DNA of 64,000 nt from JAPPHA01 sp965220985 (GCA_965220985.1 OZ244854.1:868001-932000); one strand, 5' to 3'. Numbered from the stretch's first letter, positions 35,786-46,096 are shown. Notes: generated from the sequence alone by a model not told the origin. A program made the numbers and translations.

Positions 35786-38700
35786 ATGGCGAATGGCAAA
35801 CATTTTTTTGAAAGCCCGATCCTCAATTCGCCGTATGAGTGTCCGACGCAGCACTGGGAACTGGACGAAGACGGGCAACCAACAAACAAGATTGAGCGGT
35901 CTCGGCGGAGTTTCTCTTTCATCACGGCAATACCCAAGTCACGAAAGAGCAAGAAATCTCAGACGGAATTGGACTTTGGGTCAATTGACGAAAGGCTCGA
36001 CTCTGAAAATGACCAATATGAACTGGCTCAATTGATTAACAGTATTCGCGACAATGTCGGACACTGGCGCGGATTGGCGGAGTCGCATTGGGGTGTGACC
36101 CCGGAGACGGCTCGGCTGCTGCGTCATTGGCGTCATCACAACTTCAGCCAATTCCGTCCTTTCTTTTGCCAGGTCGAGGCCGCAGAGACAGTGATTTGGC
36201 TAACGGAAGTGGCAGGTTCACGTGGTGGACTAGGAAAAGGTTCACTCGCTCATCTCGAGAGGGTCAACGAATTAGCCAATCCGGAACTCTCCCGCCTTGC
36301 CCTGAAACTCGCGACTGGGGCCGGAAAGACCACTGTCATGGCAATGTTAATCGCGTGGCAAACCATCAACGCTGTCCGACGACCGAGGAGCCGTCGGTTT
36401 ACGCGAGGATTCCTTGTGGTTACCCCCGGGATTACAATCAAGGACCGGCTTCGCGTCCTCCAGCCCAACGACCCAGACAGTTATTATCGAAGCCGAGAGT
36501 TGGTTCCGACTGACATGCTCGGCGACCTCAACCGGGCCAAGATTGTTATTACAAATTTCCATGCTTTTAAGCACAGGGAGACGCTTGATGTCTCCAAGGG
36601 TGGTAAGAGTTTGCTTCAAGGTCGGGGTCCTGAGTTACAGTCAGTGGAAAGCGACGGGCAGATGCTGCAGCGTGTCATTCCCGAACTCATGGGAATAAAA
36701 AATGTTCTCGCGTTGAACGACGAGGCGCATCATTGCTACCGTGAGTGGTCGGATGATAGCGATGAAGTGCGTTTGACCGGCGACGACCGCAAAGAGGCCG
36801 AGAGGAACCGAGAAGCGGCAAGACTGTGGATATCGGGACTCGAAGCAGTCCAAACCAAGCTCGGTCTTTCTCGCGTGATCGATCTTTCCGCGACTCCGTT
36901 TTTCCTAAAAGGCTCCGGCTACGCCGAAGGCACGCTCTTCCCATGGACGGTCAGCGACTTTTCGCTCATGGATGCTATTGAATGTGGCATTGTCAAGCTT
37001 CCGCGTGTTCCGGTAGCCGACAACATTCCTGGCGGAGAGATGCCAAAGTTCCGCAATTTGTGGGAGCATATCCGCAAGGATATGCCGAAGAAAGGACGCA
37101 GGAAAAATTCTGATCTCGATCCTTTGAGACTTCCTGTCACGCTGCAGACCGCGCTGCAGGCACTTTACGGTCACTACGAAAAGACTTTTGGCTATTGGAA
37201 GGATGCAGGTATTGAGGCGCCGCCCTGTTTCATTGTGGTGTGCAACAACACTGCAACCTCAAAGTTGATTTACGACTACATTTCGGGTTTTGTGACAGAA
37301 AGTCCTGAAGGGTCTGAAAGGTTCGAAAACGGTCGGCTGGAACTGTTCCGCAATTTCGACGAGTACGGCAATCGGTTGGCCCGCCCACATACCTTGTTGA
37401 TCGATAGCGAACAGTTGGAATCGGGTAAAGCGCTTGACCGAAACTTCCGAGCCGCGGCTGCGGACGAGATCGAACGGTTCCGTCGCGAAACCGTCCTACG
37501 CACGGGGAACCGTCTTCAAGCTGAAAGACTATCCGACGAAGATCTACTTCGGGAGGCGATGAATACTGTTGGCAAGGTCGGTCGGCTCGGTGGAGAAACT
37601 CGTTGCGTTGTTTCGGTGTCCATGCTGACAGAGGGCTGGGACGCAAATACAGTTACTCACATATTGGGCGTGCGCGCCTTTGGCACACAATTGCTTTGCG
37701 AACAGGTGGTGGGCCGAGCCCTTAGACGACAGTCGTATGACTTGGGCGACGATGGCCTGCTTCCGGTTGAATACGCTGACGTCTTGGGAGTTCCTTTCGA
37801 CTTCACTTCCGAACCGGTAGTTGGCACGCCGATGCCACCACGCAAGGTGACTCAGGTACACGCAGTCAGCCCCGAACGGGATGCTTGCGAGATTTGTTTT
37901 CCGCGTGTTTCCGGTTATCGGGTCGAACTGCCGGAGGATCGTTTGGAGGCGAAATTTGACGATCAGTCAACATTAGAACTCACGCCCGAATTGGTTGGGC
38001 CCTCGAAAACTCGCAATGCAGGAATCCTTGGTGAGGGGGTGGAACTTGACCTATTGCACACTCAAAAGTTGAGAGATTCGACGCTTGTCTTCCATTTGAC
38101 CAAGAGGCTCTTGGAAACGAAATGGCGTGACCCGGATAAAGAGCCAAAATATCATCTGTTCGGTCAACTCAAGCGGATTGCACGTGAGTGGCTCGACAAT
38201 CACCTCATTTGCAAGGGCGGCACCTTTCCGGCACAGTTGATGTACCATGAGATTGCAGACATTGCTTGCGAGCGAATTTTTCGAGGCATTTTCGACGGGA
38301 GTCGGGAAGAGAGACCGATTTTGGCGATGCTTGACCCCTACAACCCAACTGGTTCCACTCGCCATGTTAACTTCGTGACTTCAAGGCCTTCGCTTTGGAA
38401 AACTGACTCGCGACTCTGCCACATCAGCCATGTGGTTTGCGACAGCACCTGGGAAGCCGAGTTTTGTCGTGTTGCCGAGGCTCATCCGCATGTTCACGCC
38501 TACGTCAAGAATCATGGCCTCGGATTCGAGGTCCCCTACAAGTTTTGCGGAGAGGCGCGGACTTATCTGCCCGATTTCATCTTGCGGCTAGATAACCGAA
38601 GAAACGAAAACAAGCTGCTTTATCTGGTCGTCGAAATCAAGGGTTATCGCAACGAATGCGCAAAAGAAAAAAGGGCCACTATGGAGACATATTGGATACC

Positions 38701-38836
38701 CAGCGTGAACGCGCTCAAGACTTTCGGTTGCTGGGAGTTTGCCGAGTTCACGGACATCCATGAGATTGAGGCAGAGTTCGATGCTGTCGTTAAAGGAATT
38801 GTTCCCGAAGTTGCCGCCAAAACATGGGCAATGTAA
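35786..38836 (+). CDS. type III-like restriction enzyme, helicase-nuclease subunit (BPTD_3080-like)
   Basis: This 1016-residue protein combines a superfamily 2 helicase/translocase with a nuclease. Visible motifs are Walker A LATGAGKTT (175-183), DEAH (312-315, NDEAHH), motif III SAT (368-370), a second RecA domain with EGWDANTVTHILGVRAFG and QVVGRALRR (motif VI), and a C-terminal PD-(D/E)xK nuclease with D930 (LPDFIL) and E950-x-K952 (VVEIKG). It starts MANGKHFFESPILNSPYE, the characteristic opening of the BPTD_3080 restriction family. It works with the methyltransferase 220 bases downstream to cleave unmodified phage DNA. GC content is below that of flanking metabolic genes, consistent with horizontal transfer. 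Confidence 0.9.
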   Translation: MANGKHFFESPILNSPYECPTQHWELDEDGQPTNKIERSRRSFSFITAIPKSRKSKKSQTELDFGSIDERLDSENDQYELAQLINSIRDNVGHWRGLAESHWGVTPETARLLRHWRHHNFSQFRPFFCQVEAAETVIWLTEVAGSRGGLGKGSLAHLERVNELANPELSRLALKLATGAGKTTVMAMLIAWQTINAVRRPRSRRFTRGFLVVTPGITIKDRLRVLQPNDPDSYYRSRELVPTDMLGDLNRAKIVITNFHAFKHRETLDVSKGGKSLLQGRGPELQSVESDGQMLQRVIPELMGIKNVLALNDEAHHCYREWSDDSDEVRLTGDDRKEAERNREAARLWISGLEAVQTKLGLSRVIDLSATPFFLKGSGYAEGTLFPWTVSDFSLMDAIECGIVKLPRVPVADNIPGGEMPKFRNLWEHIRKDMPKKGRRKNSDLDPLRLPVTLQTALQALYGHYEKTFGYWKDAGIEAPPCFIVVCNNTATSKLIYDYISGFVTESPEGSERFENGRLELFRNFDEYGNRLARPHTLLIDSEQLESGKALDRNFRAAAADEIERFRRETVLRTGNRLQAERLSDEDLLREAMNTVGKVGRLGGETRCVVSVSMLTEGWDANTVTHILGVRAFGTQLLCEQVVGRALRRQSYDLGDDGLLPVEYADVLGVPFDFTSEPVVGTPMPPRKVTQVHAVSPERDACEICFPRVSGYRVELPEDRLEAKFDDQSTLELTPELVGPSKTRNAGILGEGVELDLLHTQKLRDSTLVFHLTKRLLETKWRDPDKEPKYHLFGQLKRIAREWLDNHLICKGGTFPAQLMYHEIADIACERIFRGIFDGSREERPILAMLDPYNPTGSTRHVNFVTSRPSLWKTDSRLCHISHVVCDSTWEAEFCRVAEAHPHVHAYVKNHGLGFEVPYKFCGEARTYLPDFILRLDNRRNENKLLYLVVEIKGYRNECAKEKRATMETYWIPSVNALKTFGCWEFAEFTDIHEIEAEFDAVVKGIVPEVAAKTWAM

Positions 38837-39051
38837 TGAATTTGAAAAGATCATGCAGTACCATCGGTCTTGACTTCTGGCCTGTGCTCGGGATCACGGC
38901 ACAGACTTGGAGCATCTCGAACAGAGCGACCATCGGTCCTTTCGACTCACGGAATTCTTTCTTGTTGCGATTCAGACCTGTGCCACTGTTGCTCGACCAC
39001 TTGTTGCCTCAGGTCAGCACGATGCAACCACTTGATGAACGGATGCAATAG
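38836..39051 (+). CDS. possible small protein between restriction and modification genes
   Basis: An ATG overlapping the restriction-gene stop (TAATG) opens a 71-residue frame ending three bases before the methyltransferase ATG. The product (starting MNLKRSCSTIGLDFW) resembles nothing I know. In the frame beginning at 38837, the same DNA reads RDHGTDLEHLEQSDHRSFRL and ATVARPLVASGQHD with more protein-like texture but with an early TGA, so this could instead be a decayed small gene. Weak support either way. Confidence 0.3.
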   Translation: MNLKRSCSTIGLDFWPVLGITAQTWSISNRATIGPFDSRNSFLLRFRPVPLLLDHLLPQVSTMQPLDERMQ

Positions 39052-39054
39052 ATC

Positions 39055-42000
39055 ATGGCGCGAAGAAAAAGGAAAAACCCTGTTTCGTTCGAAACACTTA
39101 CTCACAGACATGCAGTGCGGCGGAATATTCCACCAGCAGAGTTTCACGGCGTCATGTCTGACGAACAAAGAGCACCGGTAAGTATTGCATATGAACGGCG
39201 TAACAAAGACCTTGATCCGCAACTCGTCTGGCGGGGCAAAGATGTACTTGACGCAACCGAACTGATTGTACAGGCACCTCCACTCTACATTCAGGAGAAG
39301 CTGCACCCCAAAGTTCTGATTGACGATTTACAAAGCCATTCGAAGCTACGCCGAGATGCTACCCAACCTGGAACACCTTCACTGTTCGATGATTTCAACG
39401 GCCTGCCGAGCGAAGCCGCGAAGACAGAGTTTTACCAACATGATGCCAACTGGTCCAACCGCATGATCTTAGGAGACAGCCTACAGGTCATGGGCTCGTT
39501 AGCTGAGCGCGAGGGACTACGCGGCAAAGTACAGTGCATTTATATCGACCCACCCTATGGCATCCGTTTTAACTCAAATTTTCAATGGTCAACCACCAGC
39601 CTAACTGTCGAAGACGGCAAATCCGAGCACATCACTCGCGAGCCAGAACAGGTCAAGGCCTTCCGCGACACGTGGCGAGATGGCATCCACTCCTATCTCA
39701 CTTATCTCCGTGACCGCCTGACAGTCGCAAGAGAGTTATTGACAGAGAGCGGTTCAGTATTTGTTCAGATTAGTGACGAGAATGTCCACCGAGTGAGGGC
39801 ACTGATGGACGAGGTGTTTGGGGCCGATAACTTTGTGAACATGATTGCATGCCGCGTCAGTAGCGGAACAACGAGGGAGAAATCACTAAAGTCTGTTTCG
39901 GATCATTTGATTTGGTACGCTAAGAATACAGAGAGAATCAAGTTCAGGCGGCTTCTCAAAGAGAGACAGGTTAACACAAAGAATTACAACCAAGTGGAGG
40001 AAGTCAATGGTATCAGACGACCGATGAGTAAAACAGAAAAGTTGGAACCAACGACGATTTGTGACACAGCACGACCGTTCCGAAAATTGCCGTTACACTC
40101 CATGACATCTGGCAACCATGAGCCGAGGAAGTGTTTTGGGCAAGTATGGAAAATACCGTCGATGAGAAGTTGGAGGCACTCGTCACATGGATTCGCTCGC
40201 CTCCTCTTGGCAAATAGAATTTCGCCAGACAGAACATCACTCAGCTCGGTCTACTACCATACGGACTATCCTGCATCAGAACTTGACACAACTTGGACAG
40301 ATACGGGCCCTGAAATCAATAAGTCGTATGTAGTTCAGACGTCCACTAGGATCGTGGAACGATGCATCCAGATGACGACTGACCCTGGTGACCTTGTGTT
40401 GGATCCAACCTGCGGGTCTGGCACCACAGCATACGCAGCAGAGCAATGGGGGCGAAGGTGGATCACAATTGACACTTCGCGAGTTGCACTGGCACTCGCA
40501 AGGGCACGGATCATGGGCGCAAGTTATCGATGGTATCTGCTTGCCGACAGCTCGGAAGGCAAACTAAAAGAAGCGGATGTCACGGGTCGTGTACCGTCTG
40601 ACGAACAGACTTGGGGCGATATCCGCCAAGGCTTCGTCTACGAACGAGTGCCGCATATCACTCTTCGGTCCATCGCCAACAACGTTGAGATCGAAGTGAT
40701 CTACGAATCCATGCAGCCAGCCGTCGAATCAGCTCTTGGTCTCATTAATAGGCAGTTGCAGAATTATGCTCAGAATCAGTCGGATAGAAATACTTTTTTG
40801 TTCCGAGTAGCCGTGGGCGGTCGCAAAGGACATCATATCGACTTCAGCGCACCAGAAGGAGAGACAGTGACTTTGCCGTCTGGAGAAGCGGCTCCAAAGA
40901 ACGCGATGCTGGAATGGGAGGTCCCTTCCGAATGCCCCGATGACTGGCCACCGGCTGCCGCAGACCTTCTCTCAGAATTTTTGAATGCACGCACCGCCCG
41001 TCAGCAGGCGATTGACGCCTCCATCGCAGCCAATGCGGACTCGGAATACCTTTACGACAAGCCCCATGAGGACAATTCACGCGTCCGTGTGGCAGGCCCA
41101 TTCACGGTCGAGAGCGTGGCACCGCACCGAATGCTTGCTGTTGACGAAAATGATGAACTGATTGACGGGCCCAACAACAAAGGACCACGTTATGGCGAAA
41201 CTCCAAACTTCGCAGAAATAATCTTGGAGAACCTAAGGGCCGCCGGCGTTCAGCAGGCGCACAAGGAGGACCGCATCGACTTTGCGTCGTTGGTGCCTTG
41301 GCCCGGCCATTACATTTCCGCCGAAGGCCGTTACGTCGAGGGAGACAAGGACAAGGGTGCCACGCGGCGTGCCGGCATCTTCATTGGCCCCGAATTCGGC
41401 ACAGTCTCACGCCCCGATCTTGTTGCGGCAGCGCGGGAAGCTTCCGATGCAGGATTCGACGTGCTGATCAGTTGTGCCTTCAGCTACGATGCCCATGCCA
41501 CTGAATTCAACAAACTTGGCCCCATCCCCATCCTAAAGGCACGAATGAATGCCGACCTTCACATGGCCGAAGACCTCAAAAACACCGGCAAGGGGAATCT
41601 TTTCGTTATTTTTGGCGAACCGGATATTTCCATTGCCCAAGAAGAGTGGATCGTCGACCGGTCAGGAAAAAGAATTGCACCATTTGACATTTTTTCCGGT
41701 CTGGCTGAAGTCAATAGTCTTCAGGACATTGATCGAATGAGCCACGAGGACCGCCACATATATGCGGCACTTGCCTGCCGCAAAGAACTTTGGGATTTAC
41801 TCGCGAATTTTGCCAAAGACAGTGTCACAACTGCAAAATATCGAACAAAACCAGATATTGCAGACGACGGCGCACTTTCTTCAGCCGCTTGGTGCCTTTC
41901 GGACCACGCCGATGATGATCGGCGAATTTATGAACTCGTGCAAGAGGTCAAGGCTAATCAATCCAGTGGATTTTTTGACCTGATCGAGGAACTTCGCCGA

Positions 42001-42396
42001 GAGCAAGTTAAGGCGCTGAGCAATCATACTTTTTCGTTTCGCCCGCCACTGACCATCGTCCACTACACACAAGTCACTGTTAACGGAGTTGACGTGTTCC
42101 ACCCTAATTCTGGCGAAGTGCGCAGCGATGGACCAGAAGGAATAGCATGTTGGTTCATCGATACCGACTATAACGAGGAGAGCTTTTTCGTCCGACATGC
42201 GTACTTCCTGGGCGCAGGCGACCCTTACAAAGCACTGAAATCCACCCTGAAGCCAAAGGACGAAATTGATGACGAAGCCTGGGCCAGTTTGAATCGCGCG
42301 ACTTCTCGCCCGTTTCCCAAACCAGATACAGGTCGTATTGCAGTCAAGGTCATTAATCGATTGGGCGATGAAGTGATGAAAGTGTTTCGGGTATGA
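39055..42396 (+). CDS. site-specific DNA N6-adenine methyltransferase (type III Mod-like, beta class)
   Basis: An 1113-residue modification enzyme. The catalytic motif IV is DPPYGI (165-170), preceded by NRMILGDSLQVM; the AdoMet motif I, DPTCGSGTTAY, follows at about 450-460, so the order is the beta-type one. The region between (about 180-430) holds the target-recognition part. The long C-terminal half (beyond 500) contains PFTVESVAPHR and a domain typical of Mod proteins paired with BPTD_3080 nucleases. It would methylate adenine at the site cut by the upstream enzyme. The recognition-domain stretch around 340-400 is markedly AT-rich and looks mosaic, but the frame is intact. Confidence 0.9.
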   Translation: MARRKRKNPVSFETLTHRHAVRRNIPPAEFHGVMSDEQRAPVSIAYERRNKDLDPQLVWRGKDVLDATELIVQAPPLYIQEKLHPKVLIDDLQSHSKLRRDATQPGTPSLFDDFNGLPSEAAKTEFYQHDANWSNRMILGDSLQVMGSLAEREGLRGKVQCIYIDPPYGIRFNSNFQWSTTSLTVEDGKSEHITREPEQVKAFRDTWRDGIHSYLTYLRDRLTVARELLTESGSVFVQISDENVHRVRALMDEVFGADNFVNMIACRVSSGTTREKSLKSVSDHLIWYAKNTERIKFRRLLKERQVNTKNYNQVEEVNGIRRPMSKTEKLEPTTICDTARPFRKLPLHSMTSGNHEPRKCFGQVWKIPSMRSWRHSSHGFARLLLANRISPDRTSLSSVYYHTDYPASELDTTWTDTGPEINKSYVVQTSTRIVERCIQMTTDPGDLVLDPTCGSGTTAYAAEQWGRRWITIDTSRVALALARARIMGASYRWYLLADSSEGKLKEADVTGRVPSDEQTWGDIRQGFVYERVPHITLRSIANNVEIEVIYESMQPAVESALGLINRQLQNYAQNQSDRNTFLFRVAVGGRKGHHIDFSAPEGETVTLPSGEAAPKNAMLEWEVPSECPDDWPPAAADLLSEFLNARTARQQAIDASIAANADSEYLYDKPHEDNSRVRVAGPFTVESVAPHRMLAVDENDELIDGPNNKGPRYGETPNFAEIILENLRAAGVQQAHKEDRIDFASLVPWPGHYISAEGRYVEGDKDKGATRRAGIFIGPEFGTVSRPDLVAAAREASDAGFDVLISCAFSYDAHATEFNKLGPIPILKARMNADLHMAEDLKNTGKGNLFVIFGEPDISIAQEEWIVDRSGKRIAPFDIFSGLAEVNSLQDIDRMSHEDRHIYAALACRKELWDLLANFAKDSVTTAKYRTKPDIADDGALSSAAWCLSDHADDDRRIYELVQEVKANQSSGFFDLIEELRREQVKALSNHTFSFRPPLTIVHYTQVTVNGVDVFHPNSGEVRSDGPEGIACWFIDTDYNEESFFVRHAYFLGAGDPYKALKSTLKPKDEIDDEAWASLNRATSRPFPKPDTGRIAVKVINRLGDEVMKVFRV

Positions 42397-42426
42397 GCGA
42401 AGCACTGCATGGTGAGGGATTTCGCA

Positions 42427-43416
42427 ATGGCTAGTGGTGCACAAGTGAAGGCTTTACTGAAATCGCACATGGAGGGCGATGATGACCGCTTTTTTGCAGT
42501 GGCAATGCAATTGGCGGCACACGAGGCCCGACTCGGTCACGGTAAACTCGCCGGTGAGATGCGTGCGATCATTGACGACGCCAAAAACAGGAGAGGATTG
42601 GCGTCGCTGGTTCCGCTTGCCAAACCGCGAGGTGAGTTGGCGGGACTTCTTGAGGCAAGTTATCCGAAGGCACGGTTAAACCACATGATCCTTGCGAAGA
42701 CATCATCTCAGCAGATCCGCCGTGTTATCCGAGAGCAACGCCACGCTGGGCGTATACTTGAACACGGCCTTGCGCCCAGGCGCAAGTTGCTACTCTTGGG
42801 ACCGCCAGGCACAGGGAAAACAATGACTGCGTCAGTTCTGGCCGGAGAACTTGGAATGCCGCTCCTTCAGGTGCGGCTCGACGCCCTCATCACCCGTTTT
42901 ATGGGTGAAACGGCCGCTAAGCTGCGGCAGATTTTCGAGGCGACAGGACAGACCCGTGGAATTTATTTGTTTGACGAGTTCGATGCCATAGGTGCCGAAC
43001 GTGCACTAGCCAACGATGTTGGCGAGATCCGTCGAGTGTTAAACAGCTTTTTGCAGATGATAGAACAGGACCGATCGAACAGTCTGATTGTGGCCGCGAC
43101 CAACCATGCCGGCCTTCTTGATGCAGCTCTGTTCCGGCGCTTCGACGATGTGGTGCATTACGAATTGCCGGGCGCGGCGCAGGCCGCTCGACTGCTGCAG
43201 GCGCGCCTTTGTGGCAGCAGTTCAGAACAGGTCAATTGGATGGAAGTCGCAAGTGCCGCTGTTGGCCTTAGCTATGCAGAAATCGAGCGTGCGTCGAATG
43301 ATGCACTGAAGGAAGCATTGATCCAACGACAAGACGGTGTCAGTGAGGCGGAGATTGTTTCAATGCTTAAAGAACGCAGAGCACTCGCGGTGCCGCGAGA
43401 AAATTTACGCGAATAA
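42427..43416 (+). CDS. AAA-family ATPase, IetA-like
   Basis: A 329-residue single-domain AAA+ ATPase: Walker A GPPGTGKT (about 124-131), Walker B LFDEFDA, sensor 1 IVAATNH and arginine finger region FRRFDD. An alpha-helical N-terminal part (1-110) probably contacts its partner. It is followed 20 bases later by a subtilisin-like protease gene; this pair has the composition of IetAS, a two-gene ATPase-protease module reported as an anti-phage system and, earlier, as a plasmid incompatibility factor. Start at 42427 (MASGAQVK) is preferred to an upstream start that adds six residues. Confidence 0.82.
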   Translation: MASGAQVKALLKSHMEGDDDRFFAVAMQLAAHEARLGHGKLAGEMRAIIDDAKNRRGLASLVPLAKPRGELAGLLEASYPKARLNHMILAKTSSQQIRRVIREQRHAGRILEHGLAPRRKLLLLGPPGTGKTMTASVLAGELGMPLLQVRLDALITRFMGETAAKLRQIFEATGQTRGIYLFDEFDAIGAERALANDVGEIRRVLNSFLQMIEQDRSNSLIVAATNHAGLLDAALFRRFDDVVHYELPGAAQAARLLQARLCGSSSEQVNWMEVASAAVGLSYAEIERASNDALKEALIQRQDGVSEAEIVSMLKERRALAVPRENLRE

Positions 43417-43436
43417 CATACGGAAACGGACACAGC

Positions 43437-45938
43437 GTGACGAACGGAAACGACCAAAGACATCAACATTTCATTCTCATCGGCGTAACCGAAACGCAAC
43501 CGTTTCAATCCTCAGGCGGCGGTTCCCGAGACCCGATACCTGCAAGGAGCCGAGAAGTGCATGGCGGGGCACTGAGAGCTCAGCTCAAGGCACTTCGGCC
43601 CGTAGCCGCTGCCACGCGAGACGCCCAGCAAGACGCCGGGTTGGATGACGGGGTCGGATTGTCGATCGAGTTCGCGAGCTTTCCGGATATCGAATTGGCG
43701 TTCGAAAGTTTGGCGAGAGACAATTCGGGCATCGAGTTGCTGAATGTCCGCCATAGGGCAAACCACACCTGCGCAACGGTATTCGTTCCTGACGGCAAGC
43801 TTGATCATTTTGAAAGGCTGATCACCGCCTATCTGGAGCGGAAAAAGGACAAGAATGGAGTTTCTATCGACAATCAGCGATTGATCGATGCGATCCGGCA
43901 AATTCGAGCCGCAACTATCGATGCACTTTGGACCGACAATCCAGACACATTCCCAAAAATGCATTCGAAACCCGTTTGGTGGGAAGTGTGGCTGCCTGTT
44001 CGCGGCAAACGAACAACGGTCATCCGCGCATTCAAGGATACTGCTGATCGCATCGGGATTTCGGTCGCGCCGGGAGAATTGAACTTCCCCGAGCGCACGG
44101 TGTTGCTAGTCCGCGCTTCACTCGAGCAACTGCAGAATTCTGTCGTTGTGCTCAACAGTATTGCTGAACTGCGGCGCCCGAGAGAGACTGCGGAGTTTTT
44201 TGACTCCCTTCAACCTGAGGAGCAACTGGATTGGCTCAAAGACTTGCTGAAACGGACTCGCTTTGCGCCAATCGGGCCAAACACACCGCACATTTGCCTG
44301 CTCGACACCGGAGTCAACCGAGAGCACCCGCTAATCGAACCCGCGCTTGATTCGGAGGACATGCATACTGTCGAGCCGGCGTGGGGGACCGACGACACTC
44401 ATGGACATGGGACAGGTATGGCGGGCTTGGCACTTGCCGGCAACCTGACCGAGCTCCTGTCAAATTCAGATCCAGTACGGATTAATCATCGTCTCGAATC
44501 AGTCAAGCTGTTGCACGAGGATGGTTCCGGGGGACACGATCCTCGCTTTCACGGCTGGTTGACCATGGAAGCAGTCGCTCGCCCCGAAGTCACCTCTGCA
44601 TCCCGAATTCGGGTTTTCGGTATGGCCATCACGGCAAAAGACAATCGGGACCACGGACGTCCGACTGCTTGGTCAGCAGCACTCGACTCCCTGTCGGCAG
44701 ATGTTGACGAAACCGGTGGCGGTACGCGCTTGCTGATCGTTTCTGCCGGCAATGTCGATGACCCAAATGCTTGGGCCCATTATCCTGACAGCAACGACAC
44801 TGCCAGCGTGCACGACCCAGCTCAGTCATGGAATGCGCTTGCCGTTGGCGCCTTTACGCAGCTTGTCACGATCACAGAACCTGATTCCGACGACTTGTTA
44901 CCCATCGCACCTATCGGCGGGCTAAGCCCCTTCAGCACTACTTCGCTTACTTGGCAGGAAGAATGGCCAGTCAAACCTGACGTCGTCTTCGAAGGGGGAA
45001 ATGCAGCGAATGATCGGCTTGGTGGCGTTGCAATGCCCAGCCTCAGCCTGCTGACGGCCTCTCATGGACCTTCGGTGAGGACCTTGACCACTACAAACGC
45101 CACCAGTGCCGCTACAGCACTAGCCTGCCGCTTTGCCGCCAAAGTAATGGCTGAGTATCCGGACCTCTGGCCGGAGACAGTACGTGCGTTAGTCGTGCAT
45201 TCGGCAGATTGGACCGATGCTCAGAAGAGTATGTACCTATCAGGCAAAAATCCCTCCAAAAGAGATCATGTGAATTTGCTTCGACGCTGCGGTTTCGGCG
45301 TCCCCAATTTGGACCGTGCACTCTGGACCGTTTCCAACTCTCTCACCATGATAGTTCAAGAAAAATTTCGCCCTTTCAGGAAGGAACCCGGAAAGGTGCC
45401 GACGACTCGCGACATGCACCTTCACTCACTGCCTTGGCCCTTCGAAAGCCTCGAATCACTTGGGGAAACGCCAGTCGAGATGCGCGTGACACTCTCGTAT
45501 TTCATCGAACCCAATCCGTCGACCCGCGGCGTCCGCACACGCTATCGATACCAATCACACGGCCTTCGATTCGACGTGAAGCGACCTTCAGAGTCGTCGG
45601 AAGAATTTATCAGACGGATAAATGTTGCGGCGCGGGAGGACGTGGCACTAACCAACCGAAGTGACAAGGATCCTGCATGGTTGATTGGACAGCAGGCTCG
45701 CCATAAGGGTTCTTTGCACAGCGACATTTGGCAAGGAACTGCCACCGACCTTGCCAGCCGTGGGAAAATCGCAGTTTATCCCGCGATTGGATGGTGGAAA
45801 ACACGCCAGGCGCTCGAGCGTTACAATAGCGAAGCACGATACGCGTTGGTCGTCAGCATAAGTGCTCCCGAGACTGGCATTGATCTGTATACTGAAGTGG
45901 CAAACCAGATAAGCGTTGGGGTCACCGTTGAGCGCTGA
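43437..45938 (+). CDS. subtilisin-like S8 serine protease, IetS-like
   Basis: This 833-residue intracellular protease has the S8 triad: Asp in CLLDTGVNREH (about 291), His in HGHGTGMAG (about 323) and Ser in NATSAATALACR (about 556). No signal peptide is present, so it acts in the cytoplasm. The N-terminal 270 residues are a large non-catalytic region that could regulate activity or recognise an invader; a roughly 200-residue C-terminal domain follows the peptidase. Start is GTG at 43437 as annotated by frame. Presumably the adjacent AAA ATPase unfolds or presents targets. GC content is like that of the rest of the island. Confidence 0.85.
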   Translation: MTNGNDQRHQHFILIGVTETQPFQSSGGGSRDPIPARSREVHGGALRAQLKALRPVAAATRDAQQDAGLDDGVGLSIEFASFPDIELAFESLARDNSGIELLNVRHRANHTCATVFVPDGKLDHFERLITAYLERKKDKNGVSIDNQRLIDAIRQIRAATIDALWTDNPDTFPKMHSKPVWWEVWLPVRGKRTTVIRAFKDTADRIGISVAPGELNFPERTVLLVRASLEQLQNSVVVLNSIAELRRPRETAEFFDSLQPEEQLDWLKDLLKRTRFAPIGPNTPHICLLDTGVNREHPLIEPALDSEDMHTVEPAWGTDDTHGHGTGMAGLALAGNLTELLSNSDPVRINHRLESVKLLHEDGSGGHDPRFHGWLTMEAVARPEVTSASRIRVFGMAITAKDNRDHGRPTAWSAALDSLSADVDETGGGTRLLIVSAGNVDDPNAWAHYPDSNDTASVHDPAQSWNALAVGAFTQLVTITEPDSDDLLPIAPIGGLSPFSTTSLTWQEEWPVKPDVVFEGGNAANDRLGGVAMPSLSLLTASHGPSVRTLTTTNATSAATALACRFAAKVMAEYPDLWPETVRALVVHSADWTDAQKSMYLSGKNPSKRDHVNLLRRCGFGVPNLDRALWTVSNSLTMIVQEKFRPFRKEPGKVPTTRDMHLHSLPWPFESLESLGETPVEMRVTLSYFIEPNPSTRGVRTRYRYQSHGLRFDVKRPSESSEEFIRRINVAAREDVALTNRSDKDPAWLIGQQARHKGSLHSDIWQGTATDLASRGKIAVYPAIGWWKTRQALERYNSEARYALVVSISAPETGIDLYTEVANQISVGVTVER

Positions 45939-46096
45939 CAGTTTGCGGAAATCTCGTATCGGTGAAACAAATTTCCGGACTCCCGCCCGTTTGTTCGGAA
46001 GCCCAACGAAGATTGCGGATGCCGAAGCGCTCTTTGCAACTATTGGCTGTTGCTGGTCGCAAAAACACGAAACCATTTGTCAAAACCACACTTCGC

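Noticed and set aside
39990..40280. Suspected frameshift in the methyltransferase
   Set aside because: The stretch is AT-rich and unusual, but segments such as GFARLLLANRI and ELDTTWTDTG still fit the family in the same frame, so the frame is intact.
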